A stretch of DNA of 52,007 nt from Candidatus Fibrimonadaceae bacterium. Its GTDB lineage: Bacteria > Fibrobacterota > Fibrobacteria > Fibrobacterales > Fibrobacteraceae. Both the position numbers and the translations under genes were made by a program. The notes below the pieces were generated by a model that saw only the letters and a program-made list of their open reading frames with translations, ran no database searches and was not told the DNA's origin. This document shows, piece after piece, positions 41,726 to 49,865 of this stretch. The stretch is taken from the NCBI GenBank assembly GCA_031281275.1, contig JAITFP010000083.1, forward strand, positions 1 to 52,007. The letters are read 5' to 3'. Every line of letters starts with the position of its first letter. Positions within the stretch are counted from its first letter, which is position 1.

Positions 41726-42547
41726 TTGATAGCTTTAAAGCCAATAGCTTATAAAATATTTAAAGTTTTAAAGCTGATTTACAAAGTATTAAATCATATT
41801 TTCAGAATTGTACTGCTTACTTTTATATTGTATTCCATAGCATTCAGCCTTGCTTGCACCTATGCCGCATATAGAGCTTATAATTACGGAATGGAAATTT
41901 TGAATGAGGTAGAAGAACTAAAAACCAAGCATCCAGAGCAAAGCGCATTTATGAAAAGTTTGGGCAAGGCGGAAATAAAGCATAAATTTGTTCCGCTAGA
42001 CAGCATTAGCCCTTATATGCAAAAAGCGGTTATAGCTGGCGAAGATGCAGGTTTTTATTTTCACCCTGGTTTTGATGTGAGGGCAATTGCAGAGGCTTTG
42101 GAAGTGAACCAAAAGAAAAACAAAGTGATGTTTGGTGGAAGCACCATAACACAGCAGCTTGCAAAAAATCTGTTTCTTTCAAATGAGCGTTCTTGGGAGA
42201 GAAAGTTCAAGGAATTAGCCTATACCATTTTGATGGAAAAATATTTGGGCAAAGACAGAATTTTGGAGCTTTATTTGAATTATGCGCAGTGGGGTGCAAA
42301 TATTTTTGGCTGTGAAGAGGCAGCGCAGCATTTTTACAAAAAAACCTGCGCAAAACTGAGCATAGACCAATCCATAAATTTGGTTGCAATGCTTGCAAGT
42401 CCAGGCAGGCACCATCCAGAAATGAAAGAAAGCCGCTTTATGCAAGAGCGCAGAAATATGATTTACCGCAATATGTTCCCAAAAAAAGACTCTTTGCTAG
42501 TGGACAGCTTAAAGAGTTTAACTGCGCCGCCTGCAAGTGCTGATTAA
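41726..42547 (+). CDS. mtgA: Monofunctional peptidoglycan glycosyltransferase
   Basis: 273 residues, initiated at TTG with GAGG 8 nt before it. An N-terminal membrane helix (about 25-50) precedes a GT51 domain: catalytic Glu in VIAGEDAGFYFHPGFD, then GGSTITQQLAKNLFLS, ERKFKELAYTILMEKYLGKD and ILELYLN. It polymerises lipid II into glycan strands. No transpeptidase domain is attached. Co-transcribed with the M23 peptidase. Confidence 0.95.
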   Translation: MIALKPIAYKIFKVLKLIYKVLNHIFRIVLLTFILYSIAFSLACTYAAYRAYNYGMEILNEVEELKTKHPEQSAFMKSLGKAEIKHKFVPLDSISPYMQKAVIAGEDAGFYFHPGFDVRAIAEALEVNQKKNKVMFGGSTITQQLAKNLFLSNERSWERKFKELAYTILMEKYLGKDRILELYLNYAQWGANIFGCEEAAQHFYKKTCAKLSIDQSINLVAMLASPGRHHPEMKESRFMQERRNMIYRNMFPKKDSLLVDSLKSLTAPPASAD

Positions 42548-42588
42548 AATTACTTTACTATTTTACTTTTATATAGGAGGTTTTAGGT

Positions 42589-43242
42589 ATGAACAGAACA
42601 AATTTACTTTTGAGTGCGTTTATTTTAAGCGCAATGTTTCTTTTAGGCTGCTCTTCTGAGTGCGAAAAGTGCGATGAATGTAGTGTTGTAAATCCCAGTT
42701 CAAGCAGTGTTAAACCTTCAAGCTCAAGCGGCGGGAATTCAAGCTCAAGTGGCGGCGGTACTATAGAAGACCAAAAATTAGTCAGAAAAAATATCACTCT
42801 ATCTTCAGAAAAAAGCTATGTAGATATAGATGGAGAACCAATTGCTTATGCAAAGGAAAATGCCGCAAACAATTTGAGTAAAATAGATTTGGTAGCATAT
42901 TGCAGTACTGATATGGGATGCAAAAACAATTCAATTTATTCTCCTTATGAAATAAATTTATTTTGGAACCCAGCTTATATAGGTAGCAATATTTATCTTT
43001 TTAAAATTCCACCCGAACAGTCAGACATATTTAAAACTGCCACAAGGCTTTATGAAATTATACCAGCATATAATAATTTAATTTCGTCAGGCGTTCTTTC
43101 TGGCACAGGTGTAGATGAAATTTCCATTGAAGAGGGTAGAGTATTTTTTATTTCAACCTCAGAAAATAATACAGGCTTTGTTATCATAAAAGCAAGCCAG
43201 CAACAAGCTGTAGATTTGGAAATAGTAGAAATGCCAAAATAG
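42589..43242 (+). CDS. Ser-linker lipoprotein, paralog A
   Basis: 217 residues. Lipobox FLLGC, then a Cys pair (CEKCDEC) and a poly-Ser linker (about 35-58). The domain KNITLSSEKSYVDIDGEPIA to VDLEIVEMPK (about 65-217) is shared with the next gene. AGGAGG site. No known family. Confidence 0.75.
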   Translation: MNRTNLLLSAFILSAMFLLGCSSECEKCDECSVVNPSSSSVKPSSSSGGNSSSSGGGTIEDQKLVRKNITLSSEKSYVDIDGEPIAYAKENAANNLSKIDLVAYCSTDMGCKNNSIYSPYEINLFWNPAYIGSNIYLFKIPPEQSDIFKTATRLYEIIPAYNNLISSGVLSGTGVDEISIEEGRVFFISTSENNTGFVIIKASQQQAVDLEIVEMPK

Positions 43243-43272
43243 GGCAATTAAGGTTTTTCTATATTGTTCAAT

Positions 43273-43983
43273 ATGGTCAAGTTTTCATCATTTCCCGTTC
43301 TTGCAGCGATGTTTTGCATAGCATCGCTTATATCTTGTAATTCCACCGAGCCAGACGATCCCCAGCCTACTCCAAGCAGTTCTTCTGTTAGCCCAAGTTC
43401 AAGCTCAGTTGTAGTATCCTCGTCAAGCGATGTTGTTTCAAGTAGCAGTTCTGTTCAGCTTGGCAGTTCAAGTTCATCGTCATCTATTGCAACAAATGAA
43501 CCTGATTTGGTTAAAAAAAACATTACGCTGTCTTATGCAGGCAATAGCTATGCTGATATAGATGGAAATATTACCACATATAAACAAGCTGATGCTGCTA
43601 GCAACCCGAAGAAGATTGATTTGATAGCATATTGTGGTTCGATGTGCGCTGATAATTCAGGTTCAATATATGCCCCTAAGCTAATAGATCTGTTTTGGGC
43701 AAACGATTTTGAAAATTATCTCGGTGGCGACGTTGATTTTTTTGAAATTACACCTGAACAAGCAGAAGTATTTAAAACTGCCAAAAAATATTCAGAAGTT
43801 CAATATATAATGAAAGATATAATAGATAGCTATAACGAAACAGAAGACTTAGTATATGAAATTCCCATTGCGGCAGGCAGGGCATTTTTTGTTTATACAT
43901 CGGAGTATGAAAAGTGTATTGTTATTATTAAAACTGCTGGCGATAAATCCATAGATTTGGAAGTAATACAAATACCTTATTAA
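43273..43983 (+). CDS. Ser-linker lipoprotein, paralog B
   Basis: 236 residues from the ATG at 43273; a TTG at 43264 lies inside the promoter box. Lipobox LISC, poly-Ser linker (about 30-75), then the same domain as paralog A (KNITLSYAGNSYADIDGN to IDLEVIQIPY). TATATT (43260-43265) ends 7 nt before the ATG, so this copy has its own leaderless-type promoter whereas paralog A has a Shine-Dalgarno. A tandem duplication with changed control. Confidence 0.75.
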   Translation: MVKFSSFPVLAAMFCIASLISCNSTEPDDPQPTPSSSSVSPSSSSVVVSSSSDVVSSSSSVQLGSSSSSSSIATNEPDLVKKNITLSYAGNSYADIDGNITTYKQADAASNPKKIDLIAYCGSMCADNSGSIYAPKLIDLFWANDFENYLGGDVDFFEITPEQAEVFKTAKKYSEVQYIMKDIIDSYNETEDLVYEIPIAAGRAFFVYTSEYEKCIVIIKTAGDKSIDLEVIQIPY

Positions 43984-43994
43984 TTTAGGTTTCT

Positions 43995-46883
43995 ATGCCG
44001 AATATTTGGAAGGCACTGTTTTTAATCTCATTTACATCTGCCTTTGCCGCCTTTTACGGCAACCAAAGTGCAATAAAGTGGAAAAGTGCGGAAACAGAGC
44101 ATTTTTTAGCACATTATCCTGTGGAACACAGGGAACGTGCGGCAATGGCTATTAGTTTTGCCGAGAATGTTTACGATACAATCACTACCCGTTACAAGAT
44201 TAAATTGCCCAGCAAGGTGAATTTGGTTTTCAACAATGGGCTTTTCAGCAATGGCGAGGCAAATCCTGTTTACAATATGATGCAAATTTGGCTCACGAAT
44301 TGGGATTTTAAAATTCGTGGCTCTCATTCGTGGATTAACGATGTTATTACGCACGAATTTAGCCATTTGGCGAGCATACAAAATGCGAGCAAAACACCCC
44401 GTCCCTGGATTCAGGGCTTGCAAATTTCCAAAAGCGATTTTCTCAATGAAAAACAACAACTCGCTATGGGGGCTTATATTCCATTCACAATAATGCCCCT
44501 TTGGTTTGCAGAAGGAACGGCTCAATTTGAAAGCTATCGAATGGGCTTTGACCGCTGGGACACCCACCGCGATATGCTTTTGAGAACCGCATTTTTGGAA
44601 AACAAGGTTTTACCTTTGGAATTTATGGAAAATTTCAGCGAGCAATCCCTAGAAGCAGAGCTGGGACCATACACACAAGGCTTTGATTTGGTACGCTACA
44701 TTGCAGAAACTTATGGTGAAAATGCAATTCCAGAACTGTGGAAAGCTATGGGAAAATTCTCAAACTGGACTTTGAGCGGTGCTCTTAATGAAAGATTTAA
44801 AATTACGGAAAAGGAATTGTATAAAAATTGGAGGGAAAATAGAAAAGAGCATTATAATAAAATTCGCAATTCGGTAGGAGAAATCAAGGCAGGGGAAAAA
44901 ATAAGCAAAGGCTCTTTTTACAACGAGTTTATATCTGTGGCAAATGACAATTTATATGGGCTTTCAAATTTCAAAAGTGATTTTTTTGATGGTGAAATAT
45001 TTGAATACAAAGATTCAATCCCAAAAGTTTTTGAAAAATTCAAACTGAAAAAACCATATCTCTCGCAAGGAATGAATATAAAGCAAACACCAAACGGATT
45101 GCTCCTAGCTTATGTCACATACCAAAACCGAGACAAGAACGGCAAGCCATATTTTGACATAGCCATTGCAGACACAAACGGCAAATCGCATTTAGCCACA
45201 AAATTCGCAGACGCAGTTTACCCCGACATTTCCCCAGACGGAAAGCAAATCGTCTTCGCAAGAAGAGAATCAAACGGAACTAGATTTTTTCTCTCCATAG
45301 CAAATACAGATTCATTAAGAGACTACAAGGATATATTAGCACCGCAAGGCGCAGAGTTCAATATTTACAACCCCAAATTTTCCCCAGACGGAAAAAAAAT
45401 AGCATTTAGCTATTTCGATGGCATAAAGCGAAAAATAGGAATTACAAATGTTGATACAGTTAATTGGGAAGGGAGAGATCCTTCTTGGAGCGCAGACGGA
45501 AAAAGCATTTACTATTCCAGCGATGAAATGGGAATTTTCAATATATACAAAAAGAACTTGGAAACAGGTGAAACTAAAAAAATAACAAATGTTTTAGGTG
45601 GTGCCTTTTCGCCAATTGAAACAAAAGATTCCATATTCTACATAAACTACGACAGAGACGGATTTTCTATTTATGAAATTGAAAATAATGATGTAGGGGT
45701 GCGATTAATCGCACCCCTACAACATCAAATCGTGCATCAACCAAAACAAAATTCAGACGAAATCTCTTTTGCAAACTCCGAACGCTCCTATTCCCCCATT
45801 CCGCGAATGCCAATTCTTGTGCCTTTATTTGCCTTTGAAGACCGCTCACCCGATTTTGGCGCGGTGAATACTGGAATTATGGTTCCGAAAGCAGGGCTTG
45901 CTTTTGGATTGAACGACCCTTTGAATAAAAACTTTTTCCAAGCAGCTGCTTTGCAGCAAATTGGAAAATTTGGCGAAGACAGCCAGAGCGATTTGTTTGC
46001 GAGTTTGGAAAACCGCAGTTTTCCAATTACTCTTAACCTTGCATTTACGCGAAGCAACACCGTTTCAAAAGATACAGTACGCTACGAGGCTTTTCCAGAT
46101 TCTCTGGGAACAAGCGAATATGCATCCGAGCTTTACAATGCTTTGTTTGCCGCATCCTATTCGCTTTTCAAAAAAGGGGATTCCCTAACTCTATTCGCTT
46201 CTTATGACCTAGAAGCCTTTAACCTTTATCAAGATTTTTTTAGGTGGGATTATCACAAAAGGTGGCAGGCGGGTTTAATAGTGGGTTTAACAATAGATAG
46301 CCTTTTAAATTTGCAAGGTTTATATTCTTTTTCTAAATCGAATTTATTTAGACCCGGAACTTTTGCCGAAAGCTTTTCGGTTAGCGATGCTGGAGCAATA
46401 ATTCCGCATTATAGGCATTTCAATTTGCACGAATGGGCTGGTTTCGCAAGAATTAAAATCAGCAAATTTTCCCTTTCTTTTTCTAGTGGTGGGATTTTGA
46501 ATTGGCAAAGCAAGGATTCAGATACTCTGGATAATTTTTATTTGCATCCACTTGTTATGGATGGTTATCCTATTTTGAAAAACAGCGAAAGTTATTTTAG
46601 GCAAGGAACTCTAACCATCTTAACCGAAGCTAGCTATGCTTTTTCTATTTATAGCGATTTTAGAAAAAGGTTTGGGATTTTCACCACAAGGAATTTTAGT
46701 GTATCTCCCTATGCGCAAATGGGTTCGGTTTTGGCAAAAAATTGGTTGCACAGTGTTGGCATAAATTGGCGCATGGAAAACCTTTTATTTTATACCGCAC
46801 CATTCAATTTCAATTTTGGAGTTGCCAGAGGCTTGGAGGAACCAAGGGATGTTAGGATAAAAGTTGGAATTGGGGTTATGTAG
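43995..46883 (+). CDS. Large exported HEXXH-protease-like protein with PD40 propeller and C-terminal barrel
   Basis: 962 residues. Signal peptide; then a peptidase MA-like domain with HEFSH at 120-124 and a downstream Glu in WFAEGTAQFE (about 173), a full gluzincin set. From about 300 to 600 come TolB/PD40 beta-propeller blades (YPDISPDGKQIVFARRE, FSPDGKKIAFSY, PSWSADGKSIYYSSDEMG). The last 350 residues look like an outer-membrane barrel. A 28-bp palindrome at 45693-45720 is read in frame as VGVRLIAPL between propeller and barrel. Possibly a surface protease tied to the outer membrane; substrate unknown. Confidence 0.78.
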   Translation: MPNIWKALFLISFTSAFAAFYGNQSAIKWKSAETEHFLAHYPVEHRERAAMAISFAENVYDTITTRYKIKLPSKVNLVFNNGLFSNGEANPVYNMMQIWLTNWDFKIRGSHSWINDVITHEFSHLASIQNASKTPRPWIQGLQISKSDFLNEKQQLAMGAYIPFTIMPLWFAEGTAQFESYRMGFDRWDTHRDMLLRTAFLENKVLPLEFMENFSEQSLEAELGPYTQGFDLVRYIAETYGENAIPELWKAMGKFSNWTLSGALNERFKITEKELYKNWRENRKEHYNKIRNSVGEIKAGEKISKGSFYNEFISVANDNLYGLSNFKSDFFDGEIFEYKDSIPKVFEKFKLKKPYLSQGMNIKQTPNGLLLAYVTYQNRDKNGKPYFDIAIADTNGKSHLATKFADAVYPDISPDGKQIVFARRESNGTRFFLSIANTDSLRDYKDILAPQGAEFNIYNPKFSPDGKKIAFSYFDGIKRKIGITNVDTVNWEGRDPSWSADGKSIYYSSDEMGIFNIYKKNLETGETKKITNVLGGAFSPIETKDSIFYINYDRDGFSIYEIENNDVGVRLIAPLQHQIVHQPKQNSDEISFANSERSYSPIPRMPILVPLFAFEDRSPDFGAVNTGIMVPKAGLAFGLNDPLNKNFFQAAALQQIGKFGEDSQSDLFASLENRSFPITLNLAFTRSNTVSKDTVRYEAFPDSLGTSEYASELYNALFAASYSLFKKGDSLTLFASYDLEAFNLYQDFFRWDYHKRWQAGLIVGLTIDSLLNLQGLYSFSKSNLFRPGTFAESFSVSDAGAIIPHYRHFNLHEWAGFARIKISKFSLSFSSGGILNWQSKDSDTLDNFYLHPLVMDGYPILKNSESYFRQGTLTILTEASYAFSIYSDFRKRFGIFTTRNFSVSPYAQMGSVLAKNWLHSVGINWRMENLLFYTAPFNFNFGVARGLEEPRDVRIKVGIGVM
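45693..45720. repeat. 28-bp perfect palindrome inside a coding region
   Basis: GTAGGGGTGCGATT followed by its exact reverse complement, read through in frame. It is GC-rich compared with its surroundings and resembles the short palindromic elements that disperse in some bacterial genomes and are tolerated in coding regions. Confidence 0.8.
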
Positions 46884-46920
46884 TTGGAAAAAATTATATA
46901 TTATTACTAGGAGGTATTTT

Positions 46921-47574
46921 ATGAAAAAAATACTCGTTTTATCGCTTTTGTGCTTAATCTTTTTTGCTTGCGATCCAGAAGTCAACAATAGCAATAATGA
47001 AACTAGTGACCTGAGCAGTAGCTCAAAACGCACCATTAGTAGTAGCTCAGAAGGAGGCTCTTCAAGTAGTGAAATCAGATATCATCCTTGCAAGCCATAC
47101 GCCTCAAAATACTCAATGCTCTCAAAAGATACGCTATACTTTAATAAGCAAGGAGGGATTGATACCGTAGTTACTGGTATTAAGATTCTTTTTGAAGACT
47201 TTTCTAAAAAGTTAAATTATGAATCTAATGAGTATGCTTATAAATATCTTGACCAATGCGAATTTTCTCTGACCGACCATTACTCATACGGGAATGACTA
47301 TTCTAAAAAAACAAAGATTGAGAGTGATTATTGTAAAAATAATTATTGCGATAATGATGATGAAAAATCATATGGCAATAGCCCATTCCATGTTCCCGTG
47401 ATGAAAATGGAATGCCCTTGGTTTAGCGTGACGCAAATCAGTAAAGATTCAGTACAAGTTTCAGTGAATAAAAACGAAACTGGAAAAAAAAGAAGCCAGT
47501 ATATACCTTTTACTACTGGTGGCTGTGCTATAAGTACATTTGATCTTATAATTATTCAGACTTCAGCTCCCTAG
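46921..47574 (+). CDS. Ser-linker lipoprotein
   Basis: 217 residues from the ATG at 46921 with AGGAGG 6 nt upstream. Lipobox LIFFAC, then a short Ser-rich linker (about 30-55). The rest has several Cys (YHPCKPY, LDQCEFSL, CKNNYCDND, MECPW) and no known motif. Its 3' end overlaps gpsA on the other strand by 23 bp. Confidence 0.75.
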   Translation: MKKILVLSLLCLIFFACDPEVNNSNNETSDLSSSSKRTISSSSEGGSSSSEIRYHPCKPYASKYSMLSKDTLYFNKQGGIDTVVTGIKILFEDFSKKLNYESNEYAYKYLDQCEFSLTDHYSYGNDYSKKTKIESDYCKNNYCDNDDEKSYGNSPFHVPVMKMECPWFSVTQISKDSVQVSVNKNETGKKRSQYIPFTTGGCAISTFDLIIIQTSAP

Positions 47575-48559
47575 TCATCAATTCTTCAATAGCGGTGCGA
47601 GGGTCTTTTTGTTCAAAAAGCACTTCGTAAACCGCATTGACAATGGGCATCTCTACCCCTACTTTTTGAGCGAGGGCATAAGTGCTGCGTGCTGTTGGAA
47701 CACCTTCTGCCACCATTTTTATATGTGCCAAAATATCGTTTAAGGTTTTGCCCTTGCCTATTTGCTCACCAACAAAACGGTTTCTGCTGTGTCGAGACAT
47801 ACAGGTCACAATCAAGTCTCCTATGCCAGCTAGACCAGCAAAGGTTCGTGGATTTGCGCCTAGAACTTCGCCCAACCTGCAAATTTCTGCCTGTCCTCTT
47901 GTTATTAACGCGGCTTTCGTGTTATCGCCCACTCCAATTCCGAGACCGTCTATAATACCACCTGCTATGGCTATGATGTTTTTAATGCTGCCGCAAAGCT
48001 CAACCCCAACTATGTCTTGCGAGGTATAAACCCTGAGCGTTTTGTTGCTAAAAGCCCCTTGAACGATTTTTGCGCAAACTTCATTTTTGCTCGCTGCCAC
48101 TATGGCAGAATAAACCTCTCTTGCAACTTCCTCTGCGTGAGTAGGTCCACTCAGAACTGCAATTTCCTCTTCGGATAGCCACTGAACGTGGGATAAAATT
48201 ATCTCGCTCATTCTTTTTAGGGTATGTTCGGAAATACCCTTTGTTGCATTGACCACTATGGGAATTTTTTCGGGTGTCGGGCATTCTCCGAGTTGTTTGG
48301 CAACATTTTCCATAAATTGGCTTGGAACAGCTAAAACCAGCATATCTGAGTCTTTTATTACGCTGGGCATATCAGTTGAATACTTGAATGCCGTGGGAAG
48401 CTCAATGCCAGGAAGTTTGTCTTTATATTCTCTTTCTTTTGCTAAAAGCTCGGCTTCGGTGAGCGATGGTGTCCAAAATTCAAGGGTATGCCCGTTCCCG
48501 TGCAAAACCTTGCCCAAGGCAAGCCCCCAACCACCGGTTCCTAAAATGGAAACTTTCAT
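47552..48559 (-). CDS. gpsA: Glycerol-3-phosphate dehydrogenase [NAD(P)+]
   Basis: 335 residues. It reduces dihydroxyacetone phosphate to sn-glycerol 3-phosphate for phospholipid synthesis. N-terminal dinucleotide loop ILGTGGWGLALGKVL, then NATKGI, LSGPTHAEEV, catalytic Lys in CGSIKNIIAIAGGIIDGLG and AGIGDLIVTCMSRHSRN. Full length. The ATG lies 6 nt after TATATT on the minus strand (48566-48571), with no Shine-Dalgarno, so a leaderless mRNA is expected. Divergent from the poly-C region. Confidence 0.96.
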   Translation of the reverse strand: MKVSILGTGGWGLALGKVLHGNGHTLEFWTPSLTEAELLAKEREYKDKLPGIELPTAFKYSTDMPSVIKDSDMLVLAVPSQFMENVAKQLGECPTPEKIPIVVNATKGISEHTLKRMSEIILSHVQWLSEEEIAVLSGPTHAEEVAREVYSAIVAASKNEVCAKIVQGAFSNKTLRVYTSQDIVGVELCGSIKNIIAIAGGIIDGLGIGVGDNTKAALITRGQAEICRLGEVLGANPRTFAGLAGIGDLIVTCMSRHSRNRFVGEQIGKGKTLNDILAHIKMVAEGVPTARSTYALAQKVGVEMPIVNAVYEVLFEQKDPRTAIEELMTRELKSE

Positions 48560-48565
48560 GGAAAT

Positions 48566-48587
48566 AATATAGTAATTTTTCTATATT
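48566..48587. promoter_or_regulatory. Divergent -10 boxes between gpsA and a small ORF
   Basis: AATATA (48566-48571) is the gpsA box on the minus strand; TATATT (48582-48587) faces the other way and ends 10 nt before the ATG at 48598. Both match the leaderless pattern. Confidence 0.55.
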
Positions 48588-48597
48588 TACCCGAACT

Positions 48598-48768
48598 ATG
48601 ACCCTCAGCCATAAAGTTTGCTCCGTAGAGCCTCCACAGGAGGCTCTGAGCAATAATTTTATAGCTGACGCAATTTTTTATTTATATGTACGTACATATA
48701 TGTTATATGCACATATACGTACGCATGTAATGCATTGCTCCCCCCCCCCCCCCCTACATAATGGGTAA
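48598..48768 (+). CDS. Possible small ORF reading through the poly-C tract
   Basis: 56 codons: begins MTLSHKVCSVEPPQEALSNN, continues FIADAIFYLYVRTYML and passes through the C run as Pro codons to a TAA at 48766. It starts 10 nt after a -10 box. With one C fewer it would instead run to a TGA at 48785-48787 that overlaps the diguanylate cyclase ATG (ATGA). It may be a leader ORF or a remnant; the product resembles nothing I know. Confidence 0.35.
   Translation: MTLSHKVCSVEPPQEALSNNFIADAIFYLYVRTYMLYAHIRTHVMHCSPPPPLHNG
48627..48647 (+). other. Perfect 9-bp hairpin in the leader region
   Basis: AGAGCCTCC and GGAGGCTCT separated by ACA; GCTC and GAGC outside can extend the stem. It holds a buried GGAGG. 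Too far from a U-tract to be a standard terminator; could be an attenuator or a repeat. Confidence 0.5.
48683..48700. promoter_or_regulatory. 18-bp perfect palindrome upstream of the poly-C tract
   Basis: TATATGTACGTACATATA, inside about 50 bp of nearly alternating purine-pyrimidine sequence (48684-48735). Suitable as an operator for a dimeric regulator of the downstream gene, or as an unusual-DNA segment. Confidence 0.5.
48740..48754. repeat. Poly-C tract (15 C) in the putative diguanylate cyclase promoter
   Basis: Placed between TTGCTC (48735-48740) and CATAAT (48757-48762), an interval of 16 bp, which is close to the optimum for -35/-10. The ATG follows 21 nt after CATAAT with TTGGAG as the ribosome binding site. 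Length changes would move the spacing. Confidence 0.8.
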
Positions 48769-48783
48769 TTTTTGGAGTATTAA

Positions 48784-49842
48784 ATGACGAATATTCTAAA
48801 GAGAATAGGAACTTGGATTTTTTTAGGACCGGTTTTGAACGAGCCATTTAATATAGATAATATCCTGAAAGTTGTATTTGTAAATATAATTGCAATACTT
48901 GGAACTTTTTTCCTAGTGCTTTTTTTCACGCCCCTCTTTTTACAGGGAGTTTATCCCATTCTTTATCCTGTAGCGGCTTATATTTTAGCATTTATTTTTG
49001 TTGCAATCTTTATAGCTATTCATACAAACAAAGGGATAGAACATTTTAATGTTGTAAAAACTATTGTCGTTATAAGTATTACACTCTTTTACGGGTTTAT
49101 TTATGCAAAAGTCATTTATGGCGATATATGGTCGTTTTTGTTTCCAATTGCAGTTATTTTCCTTATGAATATTTTTTGGGGATCTATCTTCTGCGTATGT
49201 TATTTCTTGATAATGCTGAGTGTAGAATTTGTTTTTAAGATTCATAGCTGGGATTTATTTTATCGCTACGTTTGTATCTTTTGGTCACAGGTAATTCTGG
49301 TAAGCTCTTACGAGGCACTGAGAATGTGGTATAACAAAAGAATGCAAATAGACAGAGAAAAAATAGAGATGCTCAGCATAACAGATCATTTGACCAAACT
49401 TTACAATCGCAGGCATTTTTCAAATATCATAGACAAAGAATTTGCAAGGGCAATTAGGCAAAAGGAATGTTTATCTTTTTTGATGATAGATGCAGATGAA
49501 TTTAAAAACTATAATGATACTTATGGGCATTTGAATGGCGATGAACTGCTCGTTTCGCTTGCGGAAATTTTTAAGGGAATAGTTAGGCGTTCTGAAGATT
49601 TAGTTTTTCGCATGGGTGGCGAAGAATTTGGCGTTTTGCTTCCGAATACCGATTTCAAGGGAGCTTTTTCAATAGCCGAAAAAATAAGGGAAGAGGTTCA
49701 AAACGGAACAAAAGTAACCGTTAGTGTGGGTTTAGCCTGTGTTTACCCTAAGTTTGGCGAAAATTCGGACGAGTTGCTAAAACGAGCAGATAGCAATCTT
49801 TATAAAGCTAAAGATATGGGTAGAAACAAAGTTGTTGGCTAA
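48784..49842 (+). CDS. Membrane diguanylate cyclase (GGDEF)
   Basis: 352 residues. Five or six hydrophobic helices (about 35-185) form a membrane sensor, then a GGDEF domain from about 200: ITDHLTKLYNRRHF, DADEFKNYNDTYGHLNGDEL and the active-site GGEEF (about 277-281). The inhibitory site RSED sits five residues before it, so product inhibition by c-di-GMP is expected. It condenses two GTP to c-di-GMP, controlling adhesion or surface behaviour. Weak TTGGAG site; the poly-C tract ends 29 nt upstream. Confidence 0.92.
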   Translation: MTNILKRIGTWIFLGPVLNEPFNIDNILKVVFVNIIAILGTFFLVLFFTPLFLQGVYPILYPVAAYILAFIFVAIFIAIHTNKGIEHFNVVKTIVVISITLFYGFIYAKVIYGDIWSFLFPIAVIFLMNIFWGSIFCVCYFLIMLSVEFVFKIHSWDLFYRYVCIFWSQVILVSSYEALRMWYNKRMQIDREKIEMLSITDHLTKLYNRRHFSNIIDKEFARAIRQKECLSFLMIDADEFKNYNDTYGHLNGDELLVSLAEIFKGIVRRSEDLVFRMGGEEFGVLLPNTDFKGAFSIAEKIREEVQNGTKVTVSVGLACVYPKFGENSDELLKRADSNLYKAKDMGRNKVVG

Positions 49843-49850
49843 AAATTTAC

Positions 49851-49856
49851 TATATT
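49851..49856 (+). promoter_or_regulatory. Putative -10 box of dnaN, leaderless layout
   Basis: TATATT in AAAAATTTACTATATT, 9 nt before the ATG at 49866, no Shine-Dalgarno. Confidence 0.5.
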
Positions 49857-49865
49857 ATCCAGTCT

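Noticed and set aside
43264-43272. TTG start of lipoprotein paralog B
   Set aside because: It overlaps the -10 box; the ATG at 43273 gives a proper lipoprotein signal.
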